18,019 nt of DNA from Actinomycetes bacterium (GCA_021806055.1 JAJZYE010000002.1:1-18019), one strand, 5' to 3'. Shown: positions 1 to 6,837, counted from the first letter of the stretch. Program-made: numbers and translations. The notes: generated from the sequence alone by a model not told the origin.

Positions 1-164
1 GATCTGAAGTCGGTGATCACCAGGTCCACGCCGCCCTCACCCACCCGGGCGAGCACGTCGCGACCATTGGTGGCCTCTTCGACCGTCAGGTCCGGTCCCT
101 CGATCATCAGTCGGATGTCACGCCGAAGCGACGCGAGGTCGCTCACCACAAGAACGGTAGCCAC
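1..164 (-). CDS. Response regulator receiver domain, 5' part only
   Basis: The first 54 codons of a CheY-like receiver are present; the rest lies beyond the window edge. The protein begins VATVLVVSDLASLRRDIRLM, which is the usual beta1-alpha1 of a receiver. It reaches the beta3 motif DLVITDF, whose Asp (about residue 51) is the expected phospho-acceptor. The acidic pair that normally follows beta1 is reduced to Ser-Asp, so one of the two Mg2+-binding acids is retained. The GTG at 164 is chosen because the receiver fold starts immediately after it and because TACGCT (176-171) lies exactly six bases upstream, fitting a leaderless transcript; there is no Shine-Dalgarno sequence. The output domain cannot be seen, so its target and partner kinase are unknown. 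It diverges from the whiB-like gene. Confidence 0.8.
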   Translation of the reverse strand, partial: MATVLVVSDLASLRRDIRLMIEGPDLTVEEATNGRDVLARVGEGGVDLVITDFR

Positions 165-170
165 GAGGCC

Positions 171-176
171 AGCGTA
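171..176 (-). promoter_or_regulatory. -10 element of leaderless promoter for the response regulator
   Basis: TACGCT on the minus strand ends six bases before the GTG at 164. The gene has no Shine-Dalgarno sequence, so transcription probably starts at or next to the start codon. Confidence 0.45.
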
Positions 177-184
177 GCGTAGCG

Positions 185-209
185 CCCCGACCCGTCCCGA
201 GGGTCGGGG
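185..209. repeat. Perfect 9-bp inverted repeat in the divergent promoter region
   Basis: CCCCGACCC (185-193) and GGGTCGGGG (201-209) are exact reverse complements around a 7-base centre. The repeat covers the position expected for the -35 of the minus-strand response regulator. It could be an operator or a hairpin. It is not followed by a T-run on either strand, so an intrinsic terminator is unlikely. Confidence 0.55.
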
Positions 210-213
210 GCCA

Positions 214-232
214 GGGCAAAGGCCTCTTGCCC
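214..232. repeat. 6-bp inverted repeat overlapping the whiB -35
   Basis: GGGCAA (214-219) and TTGCCC (227-232) form a perfect inverted repeat with a 7-base centre. The right arm is also the proposed -35 hexamer of the whiB-like gene, a typical place for a repressor operator. No binding protein can be named. Confidence 0.45.
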
Positions 233-255
233 GACGCCGCGCGAGTGGGTAACCT
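227..255 (+). promoter_or_regulatory. Promoter of the whiB-like gene
   Basis: TTGCCC (227-232) and TAACCT (250-255) are spaced by 17 bases, fitting a housekeeping sigma promoter. Transcription would start near 262, giving a leader of about 20 bases with a strong AGGAGG Shine-Dalgarno at 268-273. Confidence 0.5.
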
Positions 256-282
256 GCGCTTCGAAGCAGGAGGGGGAAACGG

Positions 283-531
283 GTGGCGATTTTTCCATTG
301 TCGTGGACCGAATCCGCCGCGTGCCGTGGTCGCGAGGGGGCGCTCTTCTTCCCGCCCGAGACGGGCGAGCGAAAGGACGATCGGCTCGAGCGCGAGCAGA
401 ACGCCAAGCGGATCTGTCAGACGTGCGCCGTGCGTAACGAGTGTCTGACGTGTGCGCTCGAACGCCGCGAGTCGCACGGCATCTGGGGTGGGATGAATGA
501 GTCCGAGCGGCGGGGACTACTGCGCTACTGA
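283..531 (+). CDS. whiB: WhiB-family [4Fe-4S] transcriptional regulator
   Basis: This 82-residue protein has the WhiB (Wbl) signature. Cys14, Cys45, Cys48 and Cys54 fit the C-x(n)-C-x2-C-x5-C cluster ligands. The GIWGG turn at 66-70 matches the family G[VI]WGG motif, followed by a basic C-terminus (ERRGLLRY). An extra Cys57 follows the ligand set. Wbl proteins are actinobacterial Fe-S regulators that usually act with the principal sigma factor's region 4 in redox, stress or developmental control. The GTG at 283 is supported by AGGAGG at 268-273. The size resembles WhiB1-type proteins, but the subclass cannot be fixed. The last 15 bases overlap the convergent VKOR gene. Confidence 0.93.
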   Translation: MAIFPLSWTESAACRGREGALFFPPETGERKDDRLEREQNAKRICQTCAVRNECLTCALERRESHGIWGGMNESERRGLLRY

Positions 532-990
532 GCGCGTCCACCCCAACTGGTTCGGGCTCACGCGGCTCACGATCACCAGCAGGGCCAGCGTCACGAGGTG
601 CACTCCTGTGCACCACAGGCAGATGTGGTCGATGATGAGCAGTTCCGCCGCGACGAGCCACAGTACGAAGGCCATCGACGCCGTGACGAGGACCACGCGC
701 GCGACGTGGACGGCGCGCACGGAGGAGCGCCAGCCCCACGGCGAGTTGATGACGACCATGACGAGGTAGTCGGCCAGCCCGAGCACGGCGACCGGCACGC
801 CGAGGAAGGATGACTGCGCCGACGTGGTCACGTCGGCGCAGTTGATCGTGCCGGACTCCGCGCAGGCGAGGAACTGCGTGCCCGCGTAGTGGGTGAAGGT
901 GAGGTAACCGGAGATGGCCAGCCCGATGAAGCTGAGTACCCAGGTGGTCGCGACGGCCCAGCGTGGAACGCTCAGCACCGGGCGGCTCAC
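517..990 (-). CDS. Vitamin K epoxide reductase (VKOR) family membrane protein
   Basis: This 157-residue integral membrane protein has four or five hydrophobic helices. It carries the VKOR signature: loop cysteines Cys43 and Cys51, Ser61-Ser62 at the start of the next helix, and the membrane active site CLWC at 124-127. Bacterial VKORs pass electrons from an exported thioredoxin-like protein to quinone, replacing DsbB in oxidative folding. The upstream gene in the same operon encodes just such a thioredoxin-like protein with a CPYC site. Its GTG start shares four bases (GTGA) with the stop of that gene, implying translational coupling. The 3' end overlaps the whiB-like gene by 15 bases. Confidence 0.92.
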   Translation of the reverse strand: MSRPVLSVPRWAVATTWVLSFIGLAISGYLTFTHYAGTQFLACAESGTINCADVTTSAQSSFLGVPVAVLGLADYLVMVVINSPWGWRSSVRAVHVARVVLVTASMAFVLWLVAAELLIIDHICLWCTGVHLVTLALLVIVSRVSPNQLGWTRSVAQ

Positions 991-1940
991 TTGATGCCCA
1001 TCGCCTTCTTCGCTGCCCGCACGCCGGGGCTCTGGCAGACGGTGCCGGGGTGGCCCTTGGTCAACTGACAGATGGCGGCGCTCAGGTAGTTGGCCGTGGC
1101 GACGATGGCGTCGGTCACCGGGCTCTGGGCGTTGGACAAGCCCGAGGCGATCTGGCTACGCGTGAGTCCGGTCAGGGCCGCCGGCGAGTAGCTGGCGCCC
1201 GAGACGAGGTAGCGATTGCCCAGGCTGATGAAGGGGATCGACCCGTCGGCCGAGGCTGGCATGTTTGGGATGTAGGTCGACGTGTCGTACTTCTTGAACA
1301 GGGCGTTCTCGGCGGCCGTGGGCTTCTGCAGCGGCGTGTAGAAGTTGAGGGCTGGTGAGTAGACGTTCGTGTACGCCTCGACGCTGCGGAACACGAGGTA
1401 GGGCGAGGAGTAGTGGGCCTTGAGGAAGGTGAAGGTCGGGGTGCCGGGATAGATGTCCTTCGCGCCGCTCGAGGTGTCGCCGAGGCCGTGCCAGGTGCCG
1501 AAGCGGCTGAGGGCCACGATCGTGGGCCAGCGCTCGGCCGCGCAGTAGGGGCAGTACTCGGCGCCGAGGTAGAAGATCTCGGGCACGCGGGCACCGGTGC
1601 TCGTCGTGGCGGTGAGCGCCGGCTGCCCCTTTAGCGGGATGGGTGCGGCGACCGGAGCCACGCTCGAGGTGACGCCCACCGAGTCGAACACCGTCGACGG
1701 TACGGTGGTGAGTTGGGCCAGGGTCGTGGCGTTGGTGGGCTGGAAGACGTCCGAGCCGCTCGGAGAGGATCCACTCGACACCTTGATCACGACCAGAGCC
1801 ACCACGACCACGACCACGACTGCCAGGGCGATCCACGTGAACAGCCCGGCGGGGCGACCGGTGCCACGGGCGGACGAGGGGCGTGCCGCGCTGCGCGACG
1901 GGCTGGCGGCACTCTTCTTCGGGGCGGGGGTCTTGGCCAC
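987..1940 (-). CDS. DUF929 thioredoxin-like membrane-anchored protein
   Basis: This 317-residue protein matches the DUF929 family. A basic, Ala/Ser-rich N-terminus (1-32) leads into one transmembrane segment (about 33-53) and a Ser/Gly linker. The extracytoplasmic domain has the motif FYLGAEYCPYCAAERWP, with a CPYC redox site at 130-133. The segment around IPFISLGN (235-242) looks like the cis-Pro loop region. A second cysteine pair, Cys291 and Cys302, lies near the C-terminus. It is probably the disulfide-exchanging partner of the VKOR encoded immediately downstream, though that pairing is inferred from order and overlap. The GTG start at 1940 has an AAGGAG Shine-Dalgarno at 1950-1945. Confidence 0.88.
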   Translation of the reverse strand: MAKTPAPKKSAASPSRSAARPSSARGTGRPAGLFTWIALAVVVVVVVALVVIKVSSGSSPSGSDVFQPTNATTLAQLTTVPSTVFDSVGVTSSVAPVAAPIPLKGQPALTATTSTGARVPEIFYLGAEYCPYCAAERWPTIVALSRFGTWHGLGDTSSGAKDIYPGTPTFTFLKAHYSSPYLVFRSVEAYTNVYSPALNFYTPLQKPTAAENALFKKYDTSTYIPNMPASADGSIPFISLGNRYLVSGASYSPAALTGLTRSQIASGLSNAQSPVTDAIVATANYLSAAICQLTKGHPGTVCQSPGVRAAKKAMGIK

Positions 1941-1961
1941 GGTTCTCCTTGAGTCGCACCA

Positions 1962-1967
1962 AACTTA
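1962..1967 (-). promoter_or_regulatory. Candidate -10 of the DUF929-VKOR operon
   Basis: TAAGTT on the minus strand lies 22 bases before the GTG at 1940 and upstream of the Shine-Dalgarno. No good -35 is visible at the expected distance, so this is a weak call. Confidence 0.3.
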
Positions 1968-2008
1968 CCGGAGGTGGGCGGGGGGTTCGCCACTCGCCTT
2001 CAAACTCT

Positions 2009-2014
2009 TAGATT
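2009..2014 (+). promoter_or_regulatory. -10 element of leaderless promoter for the Nudix gene
   Basis: TAGATT ends seven bases before the ATG at 2022. A loose -35 (TTCGCC, 1986-1991) sits 17 bases upstream. There is no Shine-Dalgarno sequence before the ATG. Confidence 0.5.
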
Positions 2015-2021
2015 AGGTTCT

Positions 2022-2825
2022 ATGGCCGACAACCTGGTTCCACGACCGGCCAGCACGGTGGTGACGCTGCGCGACGCCCCACGGGGTGCCGAGGTGCTGA
2101 TGGTGCGGCGCAACGTGCGCAGCGAGTTCGTGGGAGGGGCGTACGTGTTCCCGGGCGGCGGTCTCGACGCCGCCGATGCCGATCCGATCTGGGCGACGCG
2201 CGTACGGGGTCTCGACGAGGCGGCCGCGTCGTCGAGGCTCGCGCTGGCGTCGGGCGGCCTGGCCTACTTCGTCGCGGGGCTCCGCGAGCTGTTCGAGGAG
2301 GCGGGGCTGCTGATCGCCTGCGACGAGAACGGCGCCGCGGCCACCCTCGACGACCCGGCGCGCCGGTCACGCCTCGCCGTGCGGCGCCGCGAGCTCAACG
2401 CGGGGGCGACGACTCTGGCGGACATCGTGGTCGAGGAGGACCTCTGGCTGGACCTCACGCGCGTGGAGTACCTCGCCCACTGGGTGACGCCGGTGGGAAT
2501 GGTGCGCCGCTACGACACGCGCTTCCTGGTGGCCGCGACACCACCGGGCCAGGCCGCCGCGCACGACGAGGGTGAGACGGTCGAGAGTCGCTGGCTACGC
2601 CCGCGCGAGGCGATCGAGGCGAGCGAGCGCGGCGAGATGACCATCATCTTGCCGACGATGCGCAACCTGGTGTCGATCGCTGATTTCACGACCGTCTCGG
2701 AGGTGCTCGCACACGCGCGGGCGCTCGACACCGTGGCGCGTATCGAGCCGCGTCTGGTCGTGCGCGACGGCGTGGCCGTGCCCGTTGCGCCGGGCGACCC
2801 CGGCTACGACGACGCCGGGGGCTGA
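2022..2825 (+). CDS. Nudix hydrolase, NUDT7/8/19-like
   Basis: This 267-residue Nudix protein likely hydrolyses a nucleoside-diphosphate-linked substrate such as CoA derivatives; the substrate is not determined. The fold starts with STVVTLRDAP and EVLMVRRN, followed by VFPGGGLD (42-49) and the Nudix helix RELFEEAGLL (88-97), which supplies the metal-binding glutamates. About 40 residues separate the GG from the RE, roughly 25 more than a standard Nudix box. This insertion is typical of the NUDT7/8/19 branch. The ATG at 2022 is preferred over an upstream in-frame start at 1974 because TAGATT lies seven bases before it and conserved sequence begins there. The 3' end overlaps mrp by 22 bases. 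Confidence 0.88.
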   Translation: MADNLVPRPASTVVTLRDAPRGAEVLMVRRNVRSEFVGGAYVFPGGGLDAADADPIWATRVRGLDEAAASSRLALASGGLAYFVAGLRELFEEAGLLIACDENGAAATLDDPARRSRLAVRRRELNAGATTLADIVVEEDLWLDLTRVEYLAHWVTPVGMVRRYDTRFLVAATPPGQAAAHDEGETVESRWLRPREAIEASERGEMTIILPTMRNLVSIADFTTVSEVLAHARALDTVARIEPRLVVRDGVAVPVAPGDPGYDDAGG

Positions 2826-3952
2826 GCGGGCTCGACGGCGCGCGCCAGCGCGTCGAGGAGCCGCGCGGTGCAGCCGACGGCCCCGGGGGGTGGCGCGAGG
2901 TCGTCGATCACGCGCCGGGCGAGGTCCGCGAACACGCCGTCGTCCTCGTCGAGGGCCACCGGTCGGCCGCGGTCACCCCCCTCACTGATGTCGGGACGCA
3001 GGGGGATGCTCGCGACGAGGGGTACGCCGATCTCGTCGGCGAGTAGGCGCCCCCCGCCCTGACCGAACAGCGGGTGGCGCTCGCCGCACTGACACGTCAG
3101 GGCGCTCATGTTCTCGATGACGCCGAGCACGCGGATCGAGGACTTGCGCGCGAAGTCGGCGCTGCGCGCCGCCACGCGCTGGGCGGCGTGGTGGGGCGTG
3201 GTGACCAGGAGCAGGCCCATGCGCGGCAGGAGCCGGGCCAGGGTCATGGCGATGTCGCCGGTGCCGGGGGGCGTGTCGATGATGAGGTAGTCGACGCCGG
3301 ACCAGTCGGCGTCCTCGATGAACTGGGCCACCGCCTTTTGGACCATCAACCCGCGCCACAGGAGCGCGCGCTCCTCGTCGGCCAGCAGTCCCATGGAGAG
3401 CAGGCGGATCTCGCCGGCGCCGACGGGTGCGACGAGGGGTCGCATCTTGGCGTCGCGCACCTCGATCTCGCCGTTGACGCCGAGAAGGCGGGTGAGTGAG
3501 AATCCCCAGACGTCCGCGTCCAGAACTCCCACCGTTCGGCCCGTGCGCGCGAGTGCCACGGCGAGGTTGGCCGCGATCGATGACTTGCCCACGCCACCCT
3601 TGCCGGACCCGACCATGAGCACAGGCGAGCCCGTGGGAATGGTGGTCGCCGGCGCCCGATTCTGGGCCAGGGTGCGCGCGCGCTGCAGGAGCGACGCGCG
3701 CCGGTCGGGGGACATCACCTCGTAGAGCACGTCGACCCGGTGCACCGCGTCCAGGCTCCGGGCGGCTTCGCGGACGTCGCGCTCAATCTGGTGGCGCAGC
3801 GGGCAGCCGGCGGTGGTCAGCGCCACGGCGATGGTTGCGACCCCTTCGCGCAGGGTCACCTCGCCCACCATGCCGAGTTCGGTGATCGGTGCCCCCAGTT
3901 CGGGGTCCAGGACCTGAGCCAGGCGCGCCCGCAGCTCCTCGACGTCACTCAC
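2804..3952 (-). CDS. mrp: Mrp/ApbC/Nbp35-type Fe-S cluster carrier ATPase
   Basis: This 382-residue protein has the two-domain Mrp layout. An N-terminal MIP18/DUF59 domain (about 1-85) contains PELGAPITELGMV and the TTAGCPL motif with Cys50. A P-loop ATPase domain follows, with the deviant Walker A GSGKGGVGKSS (116-126), LDADVWG and DYLIIDTPPGTGD (221-233). Mrp proteins bind and transfer [4Fe-4S] clusters to apo-enzymes in the cytosol. The C-terminal cysteine motif reads TCQCG, so Cys287 and Cys289 are spaced CxC rather than the usual CxxC. The GTG at 3952 has no Shine-Dalgarno but has TAGCGT six bases upstream. It diverges from an A-type Fe-S carrier gene, which supports a shared role. Confidence 0.92.
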   Translation of the reverse strand: MSDVEELRARLAQVLDPELGAPITELGMVGEVTLREGVATIAVALTTAGCPLRHQIERDVREAARSLDAVHRVDVLYEVMSPDRRASLLQRARTLAQNRAPATTIPTGSPVLMVGSGKGGVGKSSIAANLAVALARTGRTVGVLDADVWGFSLTRLLGVNGEIEVRDAKMRPLVAPVGAGEIRLLSMGLLADEERALLWRGLMVQKAVAQFIEDADWSGVDYLIIDTPPGTGDIAMTLARLLPRMGLLLVTTPHHAAQRVAARSADFARKSSIRVLGVIENMSALTCQCGERHPLFGQGGGRLLADEIGVPLVASIPLRPDISEGGDRGRPVALDEDDGVFADLARRVIDDLAPPPGAVGCTARLLDALARAVEPAQPPASS

Positions 3953-3958
3953 GTGGTG

Positions 3959-3964
3959 ACGCTA
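3959..3964 (-). promoter_or_regulatory. -10 element of leaderless promoter for mrp
   Basis: TAGCGT on the minus strand ends six bases before the GTG at 3952. No Shine-Dalgarno is visible. Confidence 0.4.
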
Positions 3965-4012
3965 CCGGGGTCGCGGCGCAGCCGGAGCGTCGCCGGTCTT
4001 TCAGGGGGGAGG

Positions 4013-4041
4013 TGTACATCGCGGGAGACGACCACTACACT
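4013..4041 (+). promoter_or_regulatory. Promoter of the ErpA-ridA operon
   Basis: TGTACA (4013-4018) and TACACT (4036-4041) are separated by 17 bases. Transcription would start near 4048, giving a short leader that contains GGAGG (4056-4060), four bases before the ATG at 4065. Confidence 0.55.
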
Positions 4042-4064
4042 CGGAACAACGAGATGGAGGACAG

Positions 4065-4439
4065 ATGTCGAACGTGACGACCACCAGCCCCAGTACTGAC
4101 GAGCGCGTCGGCGACCCCATCACTCTGACGAGTGTGGCGGCCGAGAAGGTCGCGGAGTTGATCGCCGCCGAAGGTGCCGCCGAGGCGCTGTCGCTGCGCG
4201 TCGCGGTGAAGTCGGGCGGGTGCTCGGGCTTCAACTACGACATGTACTTCGACTCCGAGATCGCGCCCGACGACATCGTGCGGACGTTCGGCGAGGTCTC
4301 GGTGGTAGTCGACGCCGAGAGCGCCGAGCTGCTGACCGGGTCCACCCTCGACTTCACCGACTCTCTCCAGGGGGCGGGCTTTCACATCACCAACCCCAAC
4401 GCCACGCGCACCTGCGGGTGCGGCAACTCCTTCAGTTAG
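4065..4439 (+). CDS. erpA: A-type iron-sulfur carrier (HesB/IscA/ErpA family)
   Basis: This 124-residue protein carries the three conserved A-type carrier cysteines: Cys53 in KSGGCSGFNY, and Cys117 and Cys119 in the C-terminal TCGCGNSFS. Such proteins receive Fe-S clusters from the assembly machinery and hand them to client enzymes in the cytosol. The ErpA label rests on general similarity; an IscA or SufA role cannot be excluded. The ATG is supported by a GGAGG Shine-Dalgarno. The gene diverges from mrp, another Fe-S carrier. Its TAG stop is followed without a gap by the GTG of ridA, so the two are probably translated as a pair. Confidence 0.93.
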   Translation: MSNVTTTSPSTDERVGDPITLTSVAAEKVAELIAAEGAAEALSLRVAVKSGGCSGFNYDMYFDSEIAPDDIVRTFGEVSVVVDAESAELLTGSTLDFTDSLQGAGFHITNPNATRTCGCGNSFS

Positions 4440-4802
4440 GTGGCGACGGTCGGCCCCTACTCGCCCTGGCGGCGAGCGGGCAACCTGGTGATCATCTCGG
4501 GCCAGCTGGGGCTGGTCGATCGGGGCCACGGTCTGGTGTTGGTCGACGGCAGCGCCGCGGACCAGTTGCGCCAGGCGTTGGCCAACGCGCGCACGGTGCT
4601 GGCCGAGGCCGACGCCACCTTCGACCAAGTGGTGAAGGGAACCCTCTTTCTCACTGACATGAACGACTTCGCGTCCTGCAACGAGGTGTGGACCGAGGCC
4701 TTCCTCCCGCCGCGACCCACCCGCTCCGCGGCCGCGGTGGCGCAGTTGCCCCTGGGCGCGCGCGCCGAGGTCGAGCTCTGGGCCTACGCCCCGATCGACT
4801 GA
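4440..4802 (+). CDS. ridA: RidA/YjgF/UK114-family enamine/imine deaminase
   Basis: This 120-residue protein has the RidA landmarks: GPYSPW (5-10), ISGQLG (19-24), Arg95 in PTRSAAAVAQLP, and Glu110 in ARAEVELWAYAP. The Arg and Glu correspond to the substrate-binding and catalytic positions of RidA. The family hydrolyses reactive enamines and imines released by PLP enzymes. The start is a GTG directly abutting the upstream TAG, with no clear Shine-Dalgarno, so translation probably depends on ribosomes finishing erpA. Which RidA subfamily it belongs to is not resolved. The last 19 bases overlap the convergent glnR-like gene. Confidence 0.88.
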   Translation: MATVGPYSPWRRAGNLVIISGQLGLVDRGHGLVLVDGSAADQLRQALANARTVLAEADATFDQVVKGTLFLTDMNDFASCNEVWTEAFLPPRPTRSAAAVAQLPLGARAEVELWAYAPID

Positions 4803-5506
4803 TCGTCGTCGGCGAGGGCGTGGTCGCCCGAGCTGCCGAACTTGTAGCCCACCGAGCGAACGGTCTGGATCAGGTGGGCGTGCTCCTCACCGAGTTTGGC
4901 GCGCAGACGGCGCACGTGCACGTCGACGGTGCGGGCCCCCCCGTAGTACTCGTAGCCCCACACGCGGCTCAGTAGCGTCTCGCGGGTGAAGACCCGGTGG
5001 GGGTTGGTCGCGAGGAAGCGCAAGAGCTCGTACTCCATGTAGGTCAGGTCCATCACGCGTCCCGCGATGGTCGCCTGGTAGGTCTCGAGGTTCATGGAGA
5101 GTCCGCCGTGCTCGATGCGCGGCGCCACGCTCTCGTTGCCGGCGCGTCGCAGGCGGTGGCGCAGGCGGGTGGCGAGCTCGCTGACGTCGAAGGGGCCGAC
5201 GACGAAGTCGTCGAAGAGGTCCTCGCGAAAGGTGAGGTCGTCCAGCTGGTAGTGGTCGAGGAGCAGGATGATCGGTCCCACCGGCCGCTCGCGGTGGCGC
5301 AGTTGGCGGCAGAGGTTCATCGCCTCGGTGAAGGGGAAGCCCGCGGCGTTGATCACCGCGCCCGCGTAGCCGTCGGGGGGCTCGAGAGCGGCGACCTCGT
5401 TGAGCCGGCCACTGCTCGCGACCACCGGGGTCACCCCCGTCACCTCGAGGGCCTTGCGCACGGGGCCCTCGCAGGAGGGGACGCACAGGACCGGGTCGCT
5501 GGTCAC
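4784..5506 (-). CDS. glnR: GlnR-like orphan OmpR-family response regulator
   Basis: This 240-residue protein has an N-terminal receiver-like domain (about 1-121) and a C-terminal winged helix (about 131-225). The DNA-binding part, with TYMEYELLRFLATNP, RVFTRETLL, RVWGYEYYGGARTVDVHVRR and VRSVGYKF, closely resembles actinobacterial GlnR. The receiver lacks the DD pair after beta1 and has VINAAG where VLLDLxLP and its phospho-Asp should be. The conserved Lys before PFD is Gly (VVGPFD). Actinobacterial GlnR is likewise an atypical, phosphorylation-independent nitrogen regulator. The GTG start overlaps the glutamine synthetase stop as GTGA, placing it last in a glnII-glnA-glnR operon. An open frame runs upstream through both synthetase genes, but only this part has coding character. 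Confidence 0.85.
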   Translation of the reverse strand: MTSDPVLCVPSCEGPVRKALEVTGVTPVVASSGRLNEVAALEPPDGYAGAVINAAGFPFTEAMNLCRQLRHRERPVGPIILLLDHYQLDDLTFREDLFDDFVVGPFDVSELATRLRHRLRRAGNESVAPRIEHGGLSMNLETYQATIAGRVMDLTYMEYELLRFLATNPHRVFTRETLLSRVWGYEYYGGARTVDVHVRRLRAKLGEEHAHLIQTVRSVGYKFGSSGDHALADDDQSIGA

Positions 5507-6792
5507 AGCAGGGGGAGGTACCGCTCGAGCTCGAAGGGGGTGACCTGCCCGCGGTAGGCGGCCCACTCCTCGCGCTTGTTGCGCAGGAACCACTCGACCT
5601 GGTGCTCGCCGAGCGTCTCGAGCATCAGCGACGACGTGGCCATGAGGTCGACCGCGTCGGCCAGTGACTGGGGCAGGGGCGCCGTGGGGGCACCCTCGGG
5701 GGGTAGCTCGTAGCGGCCGTCCACGCCGCGCAGCCCGGCGGCCAGGATGACGGCGAAGGCCAGGTAGGGGTTCGCGGCGGGGTCGGGGGCGCGGTACTCG
5801 AGTCGGGTGGAGTCGCTGCGACCGGGCTTGACCGAGGGAACGCGCACGAGGGCCGCCGTGTTGTAGTGCGCCCACTCGGCCCCCACCGGGGCTTCGGCGC
5901 CGGGAACGAGGCGCTTGTAGGAGTTGACCCACTGGTTGGTGACCGCGGTGATCTCCGGGGCGTGGTGCACCAGCCCCGCGATGAACTGCTGGGCGACGTC
6001 GCTCAGTCCGTACAGCCCGTCCCCGACGAACGCGTTGTGATCGTCGCGCCACAGGGAGAGGTGAGTGTGCATGCCCGATCCCTGCACGCCGGCCAGGGGC
6101 TTGGGCATGAAGCTCGCCGTGACGCCGCTCTGGCGCGCCAGCTCCTTGACCACGTGGCGCACGGTGACCACGGTGTCGGCCATCGTGAGCGCGTCGGTGT
6201 AGCGCAGGTCGATCTCGTGCTGGCCCGGTGCGTCCTCGTGCTGGGCGTGTTCGACGCCGATGCCCATCTCCTCGAGGGTCAGCACCGTGCGCCGGCGTAG
6301 CTGGCTCGACACGTCGTCGCTCAGCAGGTCGAAGTAGCTCCCCTGGTCGAGGGGGCGCGGGACCGAGCCCGTGACCGGGTCGTCGAAGTAGAAGTACTCG
6401 ATCTCGGGCGCGACGTAGAAGGTGTAGCCCCGCTCGCGCGCGGCGTCGAGGACGCGACGTAGTTGCTGGCGCGGGCACCCCTCGAACGCCGAGCCGTCCA
6501 CGTTGGTGATGTCGCAGAAGACGCGCGCTACCCCGGACCCCTCCTCGTACCAGGGCAGGAGCTGGAACGTCGTCAGGTCCGGGCGCGCCAGCACGTCGGC
6601 CTCCTTGACCCGTGAGAAGCCGTCGATGGCGCTGCCGTCGAAGGTCATTCCCTGGTCCAGCGCGTCCTCGAGCTCGGCCGGCGTGACGTGGAAGGCCTTG
6701 GCCCGTCCCAGCACGTCGGTGAACCAGAACTGGACGAAGCGCACCCCGCGCTCCTCGACGGTGCGCAGCACGTACTGGGCCTGACTCTGCAT
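5503..6792 (-). CDS. Type I glutamine synthetase paralog (GSI-alpha-like)
   Basis: This 429-residue protein has the GSI fold. It includes FTDVLGRAKAFHV, the metal and glutamate sites PEIEYFYF (Glu130, Glu132), HEDAPGQHEIDLRY, GSGMHTHLSL (His242), NSYKRLVPG and RLEYRAPDPAANPYL (Glu332). There is no NLY-type adenylylation site, so GlnE control is not expected. A conserved Arg is replaced: the usual NRSA before the next strand is NTAA here, in WAHYNTAALVRVP. This raises the possibility of a specialised role, such as gamma-glutamylation of an amine, rather than bulk glutamine synthesis. The ATG at 6792 aligns with the N-terminus of GlnA2-type proteins; an ATG at 6801 is the alternative. It lies between glnII and the glnR-like gene on the same strand. 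Confidence 0.88.
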   Translation of the reverse strand: MQSQAQYVLRTVEERGVRFVQFWFTDVLGRAKAFHVTPAELEDALDQGMTFDGSAIDGFSRVKEADVLARPDLTTFQLLPWYEEGSGVARVFCDITNVDGSAFEGCPRQQLRRVLDAARERGYTFYVAPEIEYFYFDDPVTGSVPRPLDQGSYFDLLSDDVSSQLRRRTVLTLEEMGIGVEHAQHEDAPGQHEIDLRYTDALTMADTVVTVRHVVKELARQSGVTASFMPKPLAGVQGSGMHTHLSLWRDDHNAFVGDGLYGLSDVAQQFIAGLVHHAPEITAVTNQWVNSYKRLVPGAEAPVGAEWAHYNTAALVRVPSVKPGRSDSTRLEYRAPDPAANPYLAFAVILAAGLRGVDGRYELPPEGAPTAPLPQSLADAVDLMATSSLMLETLGEHQVEWFLRNKREEWAAYRGQVTPFELERYLPLL

Positions 6793-6837
6793 GGGGGACA
6801 TTCTCGCACCGTCCGCGGCCCGGGGCCGCACGCGGTC

